In this document: in pieces, positions 27,965 to 37,420 of the stretch
How positions within the stretch are numbered: the stretch's first letter is position 1
Layout: every line of letters begins with the position of its first letter
NCBI GenBank assembly: GCA_910579265.1
Contig: CAJTTE010000013.1
Location: 16,067-80,066 of the forward strand
Origin: an uncultured Ruminiclostridium sp.
Lineage (GTDB): Bacteria; Bacillota; Clostridia; Oscillospirales; Ruminococcaceae
Direction: 5' to 3'
DNA length: 64,000 bases
The notes under the pieces: model-generated
The model's input: the letters and a program-made list of their open reading frames with translations, nothing else
Told to the model about the DNA's origin: nothing
Databases searched by the model: none
Position numbers and translations under genes: made by a program

Positions 27965-28888
27965 ATGATTACAAGTTCAAGATTACAAGAAAAAATTGTT
28001 GAATTTCTTTCCGATCAGAACAGTCATAGTGTTCAGGAGATAAAAGCCTTTTTAGCGCGTAACAATATTTCTGATTATACTGAAGGACAATTTGCGGGCT
28101 CGATCAATACACTTCTTAGAAATAATTCTATTAGAAAAATTGACAGAGGGATATACTCAATGAAAAAAAGGAGCGAGGACATGAAAAAATGTTTTGTAGT
28201 TTGTCCTGTTGGTGAAGAGAACAGCGAAACACGCTGTAACGCAGATAAAATTTTTAAGTACATTATTACTCCTGTTTGCGAAGCATGCGAATTTTATCCT
28301 GTACGTGCAGATCAGCTTAACGATGCGAACTCTATCACACAGACTATAATTGAATCTTTAGACAATGCGGATTTGGTGATCGCTGATATTTCAGGACATA
28401 ATCCGAATGTATTCTATGAAATGGGTTATAGGGCGCGTACTAAAAAGCCTTTGATTCATTTAAAAAAACGGGGTGAAACTTTACCCTTTGATATAACTGC
28501 AATCCGCACATTGGAGTATGATCTAACGGATTTGGACAGTGTTGAAGAAATTAAAGAAAGATTAAAAAGGACAATTGAATCCTTCAATTTTTCTGAAAAC
28601 AGCATCACGCCTGCTCCGGAGGATGCTTCGGAAAACATTCCGTCAGCGGTAATGCCCCTTTTGTATCAAATACTTGATGTAATGGGCGAGTTAAAAAGTG
28701 AAGTAAGAAGTTTTTCAACGGAAACTATTGGGACCGTAATTAGGAGCATGCAGTCCCAACAGCCGCAGGTGCCTAGCGATACGGCATTGCAAATGCAATT
28801 GATAAACAGCCTTGTACAAAATCCGGAAAGCTATATGAAATTTGTTGAGATTTTAAACAGAAATGAAAAAAGCAAAGCCTTGCGCTGA
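27965..28888 (+). CDS. Winged-helix plus nucleoside deoxyribosyltransferase/TIR-like protein
   Basis: 307 residues from the ATG at 27965, chosen for GGAGGGTGAT just upstream; the frame opens at 27920 inside the promoter. Residues ~1-60 look like a winged helix (LQEKIVEFLSDQNSHSVQEI). Residues ~68-200 have the nucleoside 2-deoxyribosyltransferase-like fold: KCFVVCPVGEENSETR, SLDNADLVIADISGHN and PNVFYEMGYRA. The Glu of the last block is at the position of the catalytic Glu in this superfamily and in TIR NADases. The C-terminus is helical. The gene stands alone. It may cleave N-glycosidic bonds in nucleotides, possibly as a stress or phage-defence effector; that role is inference. Confidence 0.65.
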   Translation: MITSSRLQEKIVEFLSDQNSHSVQEIKAFLARNNISDYTEGQFAGSINTLLRNNSIRKIDRGIYSMKKRSEDMKKCFVVCPVGEENSETRCNADKIFKYIITPVCEACEFYPVRADQLNDANSITQTIIESLDNADLVIADISGHNPNVFYEMGYRARTKKPLIHLKKRGETLPFDITAIRTLEYDLTDLDSVEEIKERLKRTIESFNFSENSITPAPEDASENIPSAVMPLLYQILDVMGELKSEVRSFSTETIGTVIRSMQSQQPQVPSDTALQMQLINSLVQNPESYMKFVEILNRNEKSKALR

Positions 28889-28916
28889 ACTGCGCACAAA
28901 TATGATGATTTATTTA

Positions 28917-29080
28917 GAGCGTGTTCATATAAAACAAGGCGCGCGTCTTTTAGGCAAATTTAGCCGTTTGCTGTGTTAAGATTTTTGAAACATTATTATA
29001 GCATTTCTGCGAAATTTTGCCTTCCAAGCGATAAAATCATGCTCGAAAATCTGCATATTGATTTTATATGAACACACTCT
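28917..29080 (+). repeat. Repeat family B, copy B1 (MITE-like)
   Basis: About 164 bp with ends GAGCGTGTTCATATAAAA and TTTTATATGAACACACTC. Internal shared words include TCTTTTAGGCA and AAGCGATAAAAT. It starts 29 bp after the preceding stop. Confidence 0.88.
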
Positions 29081-29339
29081 GATTCCGTAACATTTAAGCA
29101 TATGTTTCTCCTTTATACTTGGAAAGAAATGCGCGGATGCCGAAAAAACATTGAAATAATACTGCCGATCGTAGCATCGGTGATTCATTTTCTGTTTATA
29201 AAAACATATTATGCAGGTTCGTTTGCAGAGCGGCATAAAATTATATTTTCATCTGTTCTATCAGGTATATACAGGTGTGTACCGCGTCTTTAGTTAATAT
29301 AAACGTAAAATTTTATTTTTTCTATATGCAAAATTAAAT

Positions 29340-29523
29340 CGGGTGACTATCTGAAAAAATGCAAAATTTCTGCTAACTGCGGATGCTTTCCATGGCAAAG
29401 AATGCCGGTAATTATCCCAAAGAGATAACTACGAAATATCCTCGTATTTCTCCGTTTTTTTCTTAAATCTCCATGCTTTTAGCGTAATTGTACATATTTG
29501 CTTTGTTTTCATATACACCCTAA
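29340..29523 (+). repeat. Repeat family C, copy C2
   Basis: Ends GGTGACTATCTGAAAAAATG and GCTTTGTTTTCATATACACC. The centre holds the palindrome AATTATCCCAAAGAGATAACT. Confidence 0.88.
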
Positions 29524-29587
29524 ATAAAAAAATTTTAAACATGTGCCTGTTTGAATAAAGCAGAGCTTGAAAGGAGAGTTTATTATT

Positions 29588-30550
29588 ATGGGACAAGTGA
29601 TAAGGAAAGTTTCAATGGCTGCCGCTTCGGCGGTGCTGATAGCATCACTCGCCGGATGCAATTCGGAACAAACAAAGGAGGATGATTCTGTGAGTGATAC
29701 ATTTTCAGAAGCCCAGACGGGCGCCGTTACAACTGCTGTAACTGAAAAAACGATCGCGGAAAACACCCTTTCTCCCGTTACATATCCGTGCGAATATGTA
29801 ACGGAGGAACTGCATTGTATCTATGATGATTCGGATATATTCGGTAAGCTGTATATTCCCGATAACGGAAGGGAAAAGCATCCGACCGTAATTCTTAGCC
29901 ACGGATATAACTGTATAGGCGACGATATGCGGGATATTGCGATTGATCTTGCCCGGAACGGTATTATGGCATATACCTTTGACTATTGCGGCGGAAGCCT
30001 TCGTTCTTCGAGCAGCGGTGATTCGGTTGATATGAGTATCGAAACCGAGCAGGATGATCTGAGACATGTTATCGATATGATATCCGACATGGATTCTGCG
30101 GACAGTGATAAGCTTTATATTTATGGCGAGAGTCAGGGAGGATTTGTTGCTGCGCTTACCGGTGCGGAAATGCCTGACAGAATTGCGGGAATGTTTCTTG
30201 TTTATCCTGCGTTCAGCATAGTTGATCAATGGTTAGCCATGAATCCCGATGATATGAAGGAGCCTTTCAGCTTTATGGGGGGAATGATGCTTTCGAAAAC
30301 ATTTTACGACGGAGTTCCCAGATATGATGTCTATGAACACATCAAATCCTTCACCAACCCCGTTCTTATATACCAGGGCGATAAGGACCAGGTGGTAAAT
30401 GTATCATATGCTAAGCGTATAGACGAAGCGTTTCCGGACTCGGTCCTTACAATAGTCGAGGGGGCGGGACACGGTTTCGGAGGAAAGGACAGAACTCTTG
30501 TCAAAGACGGTGTTTGCCAATTTTTTATTGACAAAGGCATAAGGGATTAA
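29588..30550 (+). CDS. Alpha/beta hydrolase lipoprotein
   Basis: 320 residues from the ATG at 29588 (AAAGGAGAG upstream; an in-frame TTG at 29567 overlaps that site). The lipobox is SLAGC within a signal peptide, so the mature protein is membrane-anchored outside. The hydrolase core has the strand HPTVILSHGYN (oxyanion region), the nucleophile elbow GESQGG, an Asp in YQGDKDQVV and a His in GAGHGFGG, which complete the triad. It resembles serine aminopeptidase/esterase-type hydrolases. The substrate is not evident and it is flanked by repeats, not by an operon. Confidence 0.85.
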   Translation: MGQVIRKVSMAAASAVLIASLAGCNSEQTKEDDSVSDTFSEAQTGAVTTAVTEKTIAENTLSPVTYPCEYVTEELHCIYDDSDIFGKLYIPDNGREKHPTVILSHGYNCIGDDMRDIAIDLARNGIMAYTFDYCGGSLRSSSSGDSVDMSIETEQDDLRHVIDMISDMDSADSDKLYIYGESQGGFVAALTGAEMPDRIAGMFLVYPAFSIVDQWLAMNPDDMKEPFSFMGGMMLSKTFYDGVPRYDVYEHIKSFTNPVLIYQGDKDQVVNVSYAKRIDEAFPDSVLTIVEGAGHGFGGKDRTLVKDGVCQFFIDKGIRD

Positions 30551-30860
30551 AGAGCGATTTTATTTTAATGACGGAACGGTTTGCTTTTAAATACGGTGAG
30601 GATAGGATTTATACCGAAGCAATACGGCTGTGCGTATCGTAAACATTATGGATGAAACGCTTTAACGTCAGGTATGAAGCATAATAAGTCCGAAATGCCC
30701 AAAATGAAAACCGCAGAGATTATGCGTATAAAGTTATGAGCGTAAGTAAGGGTTGAATATCAGAAATGCCTTTTGCAGTTATGACAGAAATGCATTTGGC
30801 TGATGCAGCCGGTATTGCGTTTTTGCCGGCAAACTAACGATAATCCAAAATAAAAGCTAT
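30551..30860. other. Intergenic stretch, no supported gene
   Basis: About 310 bp after the hydrolase gene with no ORF carrying a start signal. No terminator is obvious directly after the gene. Confidence 0.35.
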
Positions 30861-31022
30861 TATTGCTCCCCCAAGTAACTCTTGAATTTTTCCGCTTGCC
30901 CGGCTGCCTAAATACTTCGTCAGAAGCCCTTGAAATATGCTCATATTCCTGCGGTCTTCTTCCTTGTCTTTCCACAGCCCTTCCGCGCACAAATTCTTCA
31001 AGAGTTGCTTGGTGGAGCAATA
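30861..31022 (+). repeat. Repeat family E, copy E2
   Basis: Ends TATTGCTCCCCCAAGTAACT and GTTGCTTGGTGGAGCAATA. It is nearly identical to E1 through the shared core CTGCGGTCTTCTTCCTTGTC. Confidence 0.88.
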
Positions 31023-31033
31023 TCAAACAACAG

Positions 31034-31069
31034 AAAATGGCCGCAAAACAGCTTGCGGTCATTTTTTTA
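31034..31069 (+). terminator. Orphan terminator-like hairpin
   Basis: Stem AATGGCCGCAA/TTGCGGTCATT followed by a run of seven T. No gene lies directly upstream, so its original partner may be lost. Confidence 0.65.
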
Positions 31070-31084
31070 TGCGGCAGCGGGAAA

Positions 31085-31395
31085 AAACAAAGCATTTTGA
31101 TTTCCGCCGTCATACCCTTTTCCATTTCCCATGATACCCTCATATTTCTCCGTTTTTTCTTGAAAACCCCGTGCTTTTAGCATAATCGTATTAAGGCAAT
31201 ACCGCACAATGACCGCCTGACGGCTTTGCGTGTGTCTTGCTTGCATATATTACGTCATCTTACACAAATTCTCCTTGAAATACGTCAGTATTCCTGCGCC
31301 CAATTTATGCAAGCTGAAGAAAAATCTGACTGCGCAATTCACACGCAATCATTGTGCGGGGTTGCCTTAATTTGCTTTGCTTTCAGATACGCTCT
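31085..31395 (+). repeat. Repeat family C, copy C3, split by A3
   Basis: The left part is shortened and ends with GCTTTTAGCATAATCGTA at 31190. The right end TTTGCTTTGCTTTCAGATAC resumes at 31371. Between them lies a complete family A element. Joining the parts across TTAA restores the family C sequence. Confidence 0.8.
31191..31370 (+). repeat. Repeat family A, copy A3, inserted in C3
   Basis: 180 bp from TTAAGGCAATACCGCACAAT to GTTGCCTTAA, with TTAA on both sides. Confidence 0.92.
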
Positions 31396-31735
31396 GATTA
31401 CGGTTATGCGGTTTTGCCGTTTTCCCGGCTTTTGCATGCTGAAAAGCTGAAAAAGCTATTATGAGAATCACGCTTGATCCTTTTTTATGAAGTTCTGCTT
31501 AATTGTAAAAAAGTTTACAATGTTTCGGTTTTATGCTTCGAAAATCCTGCCCTTACGTCGGGCGGCTTTTTGGCAGGTGTAAGCCATATTCCGAGCATTC
31601 TGTCTGAATTTGTTGAATTTGACCGTCGAATAGCTTTTTCTCTTTCTGAGGTCTTAGGTCATTTCATAATATTTGTGATATCATGTTGCTCTTTGATATA
31701 GCTGTCAGGTATATATAAATATTTAATATAGGTAT
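31396..31735. other. Intergenic stretch, no supported gene
   Basis: About 340 bp before the next promoter. Short frames only. Confidence 0.35.
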
Positions 31736-31764
31736 TTGTTATCGCTTTAGACTCGTGTTATAAT
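31736..31764 (+). promoter_or_regulatory. Promoter of the amidase-PaaK-ABC operon
   Basis: TTGTTA (31736-31741), 17-bp spacer, TATAAT (31759-31764), 35 bp before the first start codon. Confidence 0.8.
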
Positions 31765-31799
31765 CAGGATGTAATAAAACAACGGAAGGAGGATTGAAA

Positions 31800-32930
31800 A
31801 TGAGAATCCGCGTAATTGTTCTGGCATCGTTTATTATGCTTATGGTAGGGTGCGGCAGCGGTTATACGGCATCGGAGGAAAAAGACGGGGATTTGTTTTC
31901 ACAAAACGTTAAATCATCAGAGGATTTTACCGGAAGCTCATATACGGATTTTAGCGGTTCGGTTCAGGAAGCGGAGCGGATTACGGATGAAATTACAGAG
32001 CTTGAAACTGGATTATCCGCGGTCAAGTATGAAGGTGACTATGGCTTTGAGAATTTTCTTTCGGACGGCGGCGCATCCTCCGACCGGGATGTTGTAAAAT
32101 ATATATCCGACAATCTTTTGCCGGATGATGTACGACTTTCATTCAAAGATGCAGGCTTCGGTTGCAGCACAATATCTGTAAAAAACAAGGATGGAGATTC
32201 AATATTCGGAAGGAATTTCGACTGGAATACCTGTAATGCACTTATTGTTCATTCGGTGCCGCATAACGGGTATTCATCGATCTCTACGGTAAACATGGAT
32301 TTTATTGATATGAGCGGTCTCAGCTCGAGTGCTCTGCCTGACGGTTTAAAGGCGGCAATTGCAATGTATGCTCCGCTTGACGGGATGAACGATAAGGGCC
32401 TTGCGGTATCCGTAAATATGATACAAGACTACGCTTCAATATCTCAGAATACCGATAAGCCGGATATAACCACTACAACGGCGATACGCCTTTTGTTGAA
32501 CAAGGCGGCAAATGTTGACGAGGCGGTAAGGCTGTTGGGACAGTACGATATGCACGCTTCAATGAGTCTTATGACCCATATTGCCATATCGGATGTAAGC
32601 GGAAGAAGCGTTGTCGTTGAATATGTCGACAATGAGATGAAGGTCGTCGATACTCCGGTAGTTACGAACTTTTATCTTTCCGAGGGAAAAAAATACGGAA
32701 TAGGCACGGAGCAGTCCCACCGGCGTTTTGAAATACTGACCGAGGAACTGAATGAGAAAAAAACCATGAGCGCCAATGAGGTACGGGATGCTTTAAGCAA
32801 AGTGAGCAAAAAAAATTTCGGAGAATTTGAATCCACGGAATGGAGCATAATTTTCAATCAAAGCACAGGCGAGGCACATTATTATCACCGCGAAAATTAT
32901 GATAAGAGATATGTTTTTTCAATAAAATGA
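31800..32930 (+). CDS. Linear amide C-N hydrolase lipoprotein (choloylglycine hydrolase/PVA-like)
   Basis: 376 residues from the ATG at 31800 (AAGGAGG eight bases upstream). The signal peptide ends in the lipobox LMVGC. An acidic linker leads to an Ntn-hydrolase domain: CSTISVKNKDGDSIFGRNFD places a Cys at the position of the self-processed nucleophile, followed by the typical RNFDW. The family contains penicillin V acylases, bile salt hydrolases and peptide-amide hydrolases. The Cys sits about 120 residues from the N-terminus, so activation by cleavage would release a long lipidated propeptide. First gene of a four-gene operon; the substrate is unknown. Confidence 0.85.
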   Translation: MRIRVIVLASFIMLMVGCGSGYTASEEKDGDLFSQNVKSSEDFTGSSYTDFSGSVQEAERITDEITELETGLSAVKYEGDYGFENFLSDGGASSDRDVVKYISDNLLPDDVRLSFKDAGFGCSTISVKNKDGDSIFGRNFDWNTCNALIVHSVPHNGYSSISTVNMDFIDMSGLSSSALPDGLKAAIAMYAPLDGMNDKGLAVSVNMIQDYASISQNTDKPDITTTTAIRLLLNKAANVDEAVRLLGQYDMHASMSLMTHIAISDVSGRSVVVEYVDNEMKVVDTPVVTNFYLSEGKKYGIGTEQSHRRFEILTEELNEKKTMSANEVRDALSKVSKKNFGEFESTEWSIIFNQSTGEAHYYHRENYDKRYVFSIK

Positions 32931-32939
32931 GGGAATGAA

Positions 32940-34313
32940 ATGAATTTCTTGAAATTACTGTTTGAACTATACAAAGCAAAAAGAAAAACAGAAATGTCCG
33001 TTGAGCGGATGGGTAAATTACAACAGAAAAGATTGAGAAAAATATTGCATTATGCTTATTGTCACTCTCGGTATTACCGTGAAAAATTCAATGAATCCGG
33101 TATCGGACCGCAGAATATAGACACGGTTCCGTTGGATCGTTTTCCTTCGCTTGATAAAAAAGAGCTGATGGAAAACTTTGATAGTCTGGTGACGGTTTCC
33201 GATCTGACACAGAAGGAGCTCCGCCGGTTCGACGAGTACGAAAAAAAAGACCGCCGCCCATTCAGGAGCAAGTATCATATCGTGCACTCCAGCGGCAGCA
33301 CGGGTAAGCCGGGATATTTCGTATATGATAAACGCGCATGGAACACCATGCTCGTAGGGATCATACGTGCGGCTCTTTGGGATATGTCAATTATGCAGAT
33401 ATTAAAGCTTCTGGCGGAAAAGCCGAGAATAGCTTACATTGCGGCAACGGACGGCCGTTACGGCGGCGCCATGGCAGTAGGTGACGGAATAGAAGGAGTG
33501 GGCGCCGGACAGCTTTGTCTTGATGTTAAAAGTCCGCTTTCAGAATGGATAAGCAGCCTTCGGAAATTTAATCCGAATATGATAATAGGATACCCTTCTG
33601 CGGTGAAAATTCTCGGCGGACTTGTCGAAAGGGGTGAGATAAGACTTGGGATAAAACGCATAGTTACCTGCGGAGAACCCCTGGGAGCCGGTCTGCGCCG
33701 TTATCTTGAAAGGACTTTCGACACAAAGGTCGTTAACTTCTACGGTGCCAGCGAATCCTTGGCCATCGGAGTGGAAAATGATACCGAGGAAGGAATGCTG
33801 CTGTTCGATGACATGAATGTAATCGAGGTCAGGGACGGAAATATGTATCTCACATCTCTTTATAATTTTACACAGCCGCTTATCCGGTATCGGCTTACGG
33901 ATAAAATGACTCTTGAAAAACCCGGCGGGGAATGCCCCTTTACAAGGGCGGTCGGCCTTCTCGGCAGAAACGAGGATATTTTATGGTTTGAGGACTCGGC
34001 GGGAAAACGCGACTTTCTTCACCCGCTGGCAGTAGAGGGAATTTGTATTGAAGGATTGGTGGATTATCAGTTTGTGCAGTATGAAAACGATTATTTTGAA
34101 ATGCATGCCCAGATATCGGCAAGCGACGCATTAAAATACGAAATAAAGGATGAGCTTATTAAACGTCTCAAATTTGTTCTTGATGAGAAAAAGCTTAATT
34201 TCGTAAGGTTTGAAGTCAGATTTACCGACGCGATTTTTCCCGATCCTCTAACGGGGAAGAAGAGACTCATTGTGAGCATGAAACGATCCGAAAATACAAG
34301 GGAGGCAGTATGA
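32940..34313 (+). CDS. Phenylacetate-CoA ligase/CapK-like adenylate-forming enzyme
   Basis: 457 residues, cytoplasmic. The adenylation motif is HIVHSSGSTGKPGYF (the ATP-binding Ser/Thr/Gly loop) and a second is VVNFYGASESLAIG. PaaK/CapK-type enzymes activate a carboxylic acid as an acyl-adenylate and pass it to CoA, a carrier or another acceptor. It starts nine bp after the amidase gene and overlaps the ABC ATPase gene by four bases (ATGA), so the three are translationally linked. No acyl carrier protein or transferase gene is adjacent, so the acceptor is unclear. Confidence 0.85.
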   Translation: MNFLKLLFELYKAKRKTEMSVERMGKLQQKRLRKILHYAYCHSRYYREKFNESGIGPQNIDTVPLDRFPSLDKKELMENFDSLVTVSDLTQKELRRFDEYEKKDRRPFRSKYHIVHSSGSTGKPGYFVYDKRAWNTMLVGIIRAALWDMSIMQILKLLAEKPRIAYIAATDGRYGGAMAVGDGIEGVGAGQLCLDVKSPLSEWISSLRKFNPNMIIGYPSAVKILGGLVERGEIRLGIKRIVTCGEPLGAGLRRYLERTFDTKVVNFYGASESLAIGVENDTEEGMLLFDDMNVIEVRDGNMYLTSLYNFTQPLIRYRLTDKMTLEKPGGECPFTRAVGLLGRNEDILWFEDSAGKRDFLHPLAVEGICIEGLVDYQFVQYENDYFEMHAQISASDALKYEIKDELIKRLKFVLDEKKLNFVRFEVRFTDAIFPDPLTGKKRLIVSMKRSENTREAV

Positions 34314-35065
34314 AAAAAACAATACTGAGTGCCGAAAACGTATCTAAATCATTCGGTAAAAACGGAGCGCAGATTTTAAAGAAGGTAAACGCGGATATTT
34401 ATGACGGAGACTTCACCGTGATAATGGGAACCTCAGGAGCAGGGAAATCCACGCTTCTTTATGCTTTGAGCGGAATGGACGGAATAACGGACGGAAGGGT
34501 GATATTTGACGGCAAGGAAATAAGCGGATTGACCGAGAAAATGATGGCCGGACTTCGTTCGGAGCAATTCGGCTTCGTTTTTCAACAGACGCATTTGGTA
34601 AGTAATCTTACATTGTTTGAAAATATTGCTGTTGCCGGCAGTGCCGTAAGATCCGGCGATAAAAGATCCGTGCGCGAAAGAGCGATCGAGCTTATGAGAA
34701 TAATGAATGTTGAAAAAGTCAAGGATCACCTGCCTTCGCGGGTTTCGGGGGGCGAAGCGCAGAGGGCGGCCATAGCGCGGGCTATCATAAATTCTCCCCG
34801 GCTTATATTCGCGGACGAGCCCACGGGCGCTTTGAACAAATCAAACAGCGAAGAAGTAATGCGTTTGCTTACGGAGCTAAACCGTAACGGTCAAAGCATT
34901 ATAATGGTAACTCACGATGTCCATGCGGCAATTCGCGGGAACCGTATTCTGTATCTCGAGGACGGCAAAATCCTTGACGAGCTGAATCTGCCGCCATATG
35001 CCGATTCCGATGCCAGAGAACGTGAGCAGAGGATAAGTCAATGGCTTTCGGAACAGCGCTGGTAA
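34310..35065 (+). CDS. ABC transporter ATP-binding protein (MacB/LolD type)
   Basis: 251 residues with a complete set of motifs: Walker A GTSGAGKST, Q-loop FGFVFQQTH, signature VSGGEAQRAAIARAI, Walker B LIFADEPTGALN and the switch His in MVTHDVHAA. This subgroup works with FtsX-like permeases in export or mechanotransmission, often for peptides, lipids or antimicrobial resistance. GGAGGC precedes the ATG, which overlaps the previous stop. The permease follows after nine bp. Confidence 0.95.
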   Translation: MKKTILSAENVSKSFGKNGAQILKKVNADIYDGDFTVIMGTSGAGKSTLLYALSGMDGITDGRVIFDGKEISGLTEKMMAGLRSEQFGFVFQQTHLVSNLTLFENIAVAGSAVRSGDKRSVRERAIELMRIMNVEKVKDHLPSRVSGGEAQRAAIARAIINSPRLIFADEPTGALNKSNSEEVMRLLTELNRNGQSIIMVTHDVHAAIRGNRILYLEDGKILDELNLPPYADSDAREREQRISQWLSEQRW

Positions 35066-35074
35066 GGAGGGAGT

Positions 35075-37420
35075 ATGGGATACGGAATTTTACTGCCCGC
35101 CAATTTCAGACGGCATAAGGGCAGCCTGACAGGTATTTTTATTCTCGCTTTGATTTCTGCGGCGGTCATTGGAACGGTGCTTTCGTTATGGACTAATGGG
35201 GACGCCTATATCAGAAGCGAAATGAATAGAGCGGGCTTCGGCGACATTACCGCATGGGTATCGGGAATTTCCGATACATCTGAGCTGACGGCGGAAATCG
35301 AAGGCTTGACGGGGATTGAGCGCGTTGAGACACAGAAGCTTATATTTTCTGATTATGAGGCGAACGGCGTGGAATCGGACAGCGAAGGGCAGCTTATAAC
35401 CTGGCTTCCGGAAGAAAATCGGTACAGATTTTTCAAGGATGATTTGTCAGGTTATATTGAACAGCCTGTCGAAATCCCAAGGGGAAAGGTTTACGTTTCC
35501 CCGTCGCTGGTGACAATGCTTGGAGTGAAAGCCGGAGACGGGATCACATTTCCGATAGCAAGATCGGGAAAGAACGTTACACTTGTTGTCGAGGGCTTTT
35601 ATGAGGATCCGTTTATGGGCAGTTCAATGATCGGAATGAAGGGCTTCCTTATAAATGAAGCCGATCGGCTTCTTATGCTGGAAGTTCTTGAAGATGCCGG
35701 GATAGACGCACTTGCCCGTGACGGAGCAATGCTGCATATTTTTTCCGAAGGCGATGGATCGGTATCCCGATTGAACGTTATGATCAATCGGGAGACATCA
35801 ATTTCTAAGTATTCTGAATTTATACACAGCAGTGATGCCATAGCCGGTTTTATGGTGATACTGCAGAATTCGTTCTGCGCCTTGCTTATGGCATTCGCTG
35901 CGGTCCTTATGATCGTTGCGGCGACAGTCATAGGTCACAGTATTAGCGGTACGGTAATCTATGAAACGGTCAATACGGGGATACTGAAAACCATCGGTTA
36001 CACATCGGGCAGGCTGAGGGCGATTCAGTTTTTAACATATCTTATTCCCGTTGCTGCCGGTATTGGCGTCGGTATGATTCTTTCCGTTCCTCTTAGCGTA
36101 TTCACAGCCGATGCGATAATAACCACAACGGGAATCAGAATACCGTCGACCCTGCCCGTAATTGCTTCGTTCCTGTTTTTTACAATACTTTTATTGTTTT
36201 TCTCCGTATTTGTTTTGCTGTGTACAAGAAAAACGGCAAGAATTTCACCCATGAACGCCATACGAAGGGAAACGAAGTCGGAGGATTTTAATCCGGAAAG
36301 GACATTTTGTGCTTTCGGTCAATGTTTAAATCTCAGACTTGCTTTTCGTCAGATTGTTTCGGGAAAACGCAGATATGCCGGGGCGCTGATAACGGCGGTT
36401 ATGCTGGCGTTTTTTGCCTCGCTTATCGGACGTATGGACAATTGGCTCGGAGCTGACGGAAAGGGTATGATGGAGGCCTTTAATCCGGCCGATCACGATC
36501 TGGGGGTACAGATTTTCGGTACTCTTACCGCTGAAGAGACTGAGAAAACAATCCTTGCCTATTCTGAGATCATAGATTCATATTGGCTTGCAATGCCGAG
36601 TGCGGCTGTGAACGGAATTGATCTTACTGTCAATGTTATTGATCAGCCTGAGCGTTTTCATATTCTTGAAGGCAGAACCTGCTCCGCTGATGATGAGGTG
36701 GTGCTTACGGAATTTGTTGCTTCGGATTTAGGAGTGAGCATAGGCGATAAGGTTACATTGCGTGCGGATAGAGGCGGCGGGGATTATACGGTCTCGGGCA
36801 TATATTCCTGCGCAAACGGTATGGGAGATAACATAGGCATGAATCGTGAGGGCTATCTTAAAATCGGCGGCGATATTCCTCAGCTTTGGTGTAAACACTA
36901 CTTCCTTTCCGAGCCTTCCCGCAAGGGCATGATAGCCGAGGCACTTGAAACGATGTACGGGGGCGATGTGCATGTTCATGAAAACACATGGCCGGGATTA
37001 TTCGGAATTATTTCCGCAATGCGTGTTCTTGTAACTGTCATGTACGTTCTTACGGCGGCGTTTATTCTGATAGTTACCGTTATGACGGGCAACAGGATTA
37101 TTTTACAAGAGCAAAAGGATCTTGGGATATACAAGGCCATAGGCTTTGATACGATCCGTATCAGGATTTCGTTTGCCTTACGTTTTGGAATAACAGCCGC
37201 GGCAGGAGCCATATGCGGAGTAGTACTTGCGGCAATCTTTACCGACCCTATTGTTTCGGCAGTGATGAAGCTGGCGGGTATAAGTAATTTCTCATCGATG
37301 TTTTCAGCTGACAGTATATTGCTGCCGTTTGGCGTTGTAACTATGCTTTTTATGGCATTCGCATATCTGGTTTCCGGAAGAATACAAAAAAACGATTTGA
37401 CAATATTAGTGGCTATGTGA
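35075..37420 (+). CDS. FtsX-like ABC transporter permease
   Basis: 781 residues with two FtsX units: TM1 near residues 17-38, an outer domain, then three TM segments (~255-380) ending in the cytoplasmic TARISPMNAIRRE; a second unit starts near residue 425 and again ends with a three-TM block from ~655 to the C-terminus. It pairs with the preceding ATPase. The stop codon TGA (37418-37420) is inside the terminal sequence of repeat C4, so the last codons come from or were kept through the insertion. AAGGAGG precedes the ATG. Confidence 0.92.
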   Translation: MGYGILLPANFRRHKGSLTGIFILALISAAVIGTVLSLWTNGDAYIRSEMNRAGFGDITAWVSGISDTSELTAEIEGLTGIERVETQKLIFSDYEANGVESDSEGQLITWLPEENRYRFFKDDLSGYIEQPVEIPRGKVYVSPSLVTMLGVKAGDGITFPIARSGKNVTLVVEGFYEDPFMGSSMIGMKGFLINEADRLLMLEVLEDAGIDALARDGAMLHIFSEGDGSVSRLNVMINRETSISKYSEFIHSSDAIAGFMVILQNSFCALLMAFAAVLMIVAATVIGHSISGTVIYETVNTGILKTIGYTSGRLRAIQFLTYLIPVAAGIGVGMILSVPLSVFTADAIITTTGIRIPSTLPVIASFLFFTILLLFFSVFVLLCTRKTARISPMNAIRRETKSEDFNPERTFCAFGQCLNLRLAFRQIVSGKRRYAGALITAVMLAFFASLIGRMDNWLGADGKGMMEAFNPADHDLGVQIFGTLTAEETEKTILAYSEIIDSYWLAMPSAAVNGIDLTVNVIDQPERFHILEGRTCSADDEVVLTEFVASDLGVSIGDKVTLRADRGGGDYTVSGIYSCANGMGDNIGMNREGYLKIGGDIPQLWCKHYFLSEPSRKGMIAEALETMYGGDVHVHENTWPGLFGIISAMRVLVTVMYVLTAAFILIVTVMTGNRIILQEQKDLGIYKAIGFDTIRIRISFALRFGITAAAGAICGVVLAAIFTDPIVSAVMKLAGISNFSSMFSADSILLPFGVVTMLFMAFAYLVSGRIQKNDLTILVAM

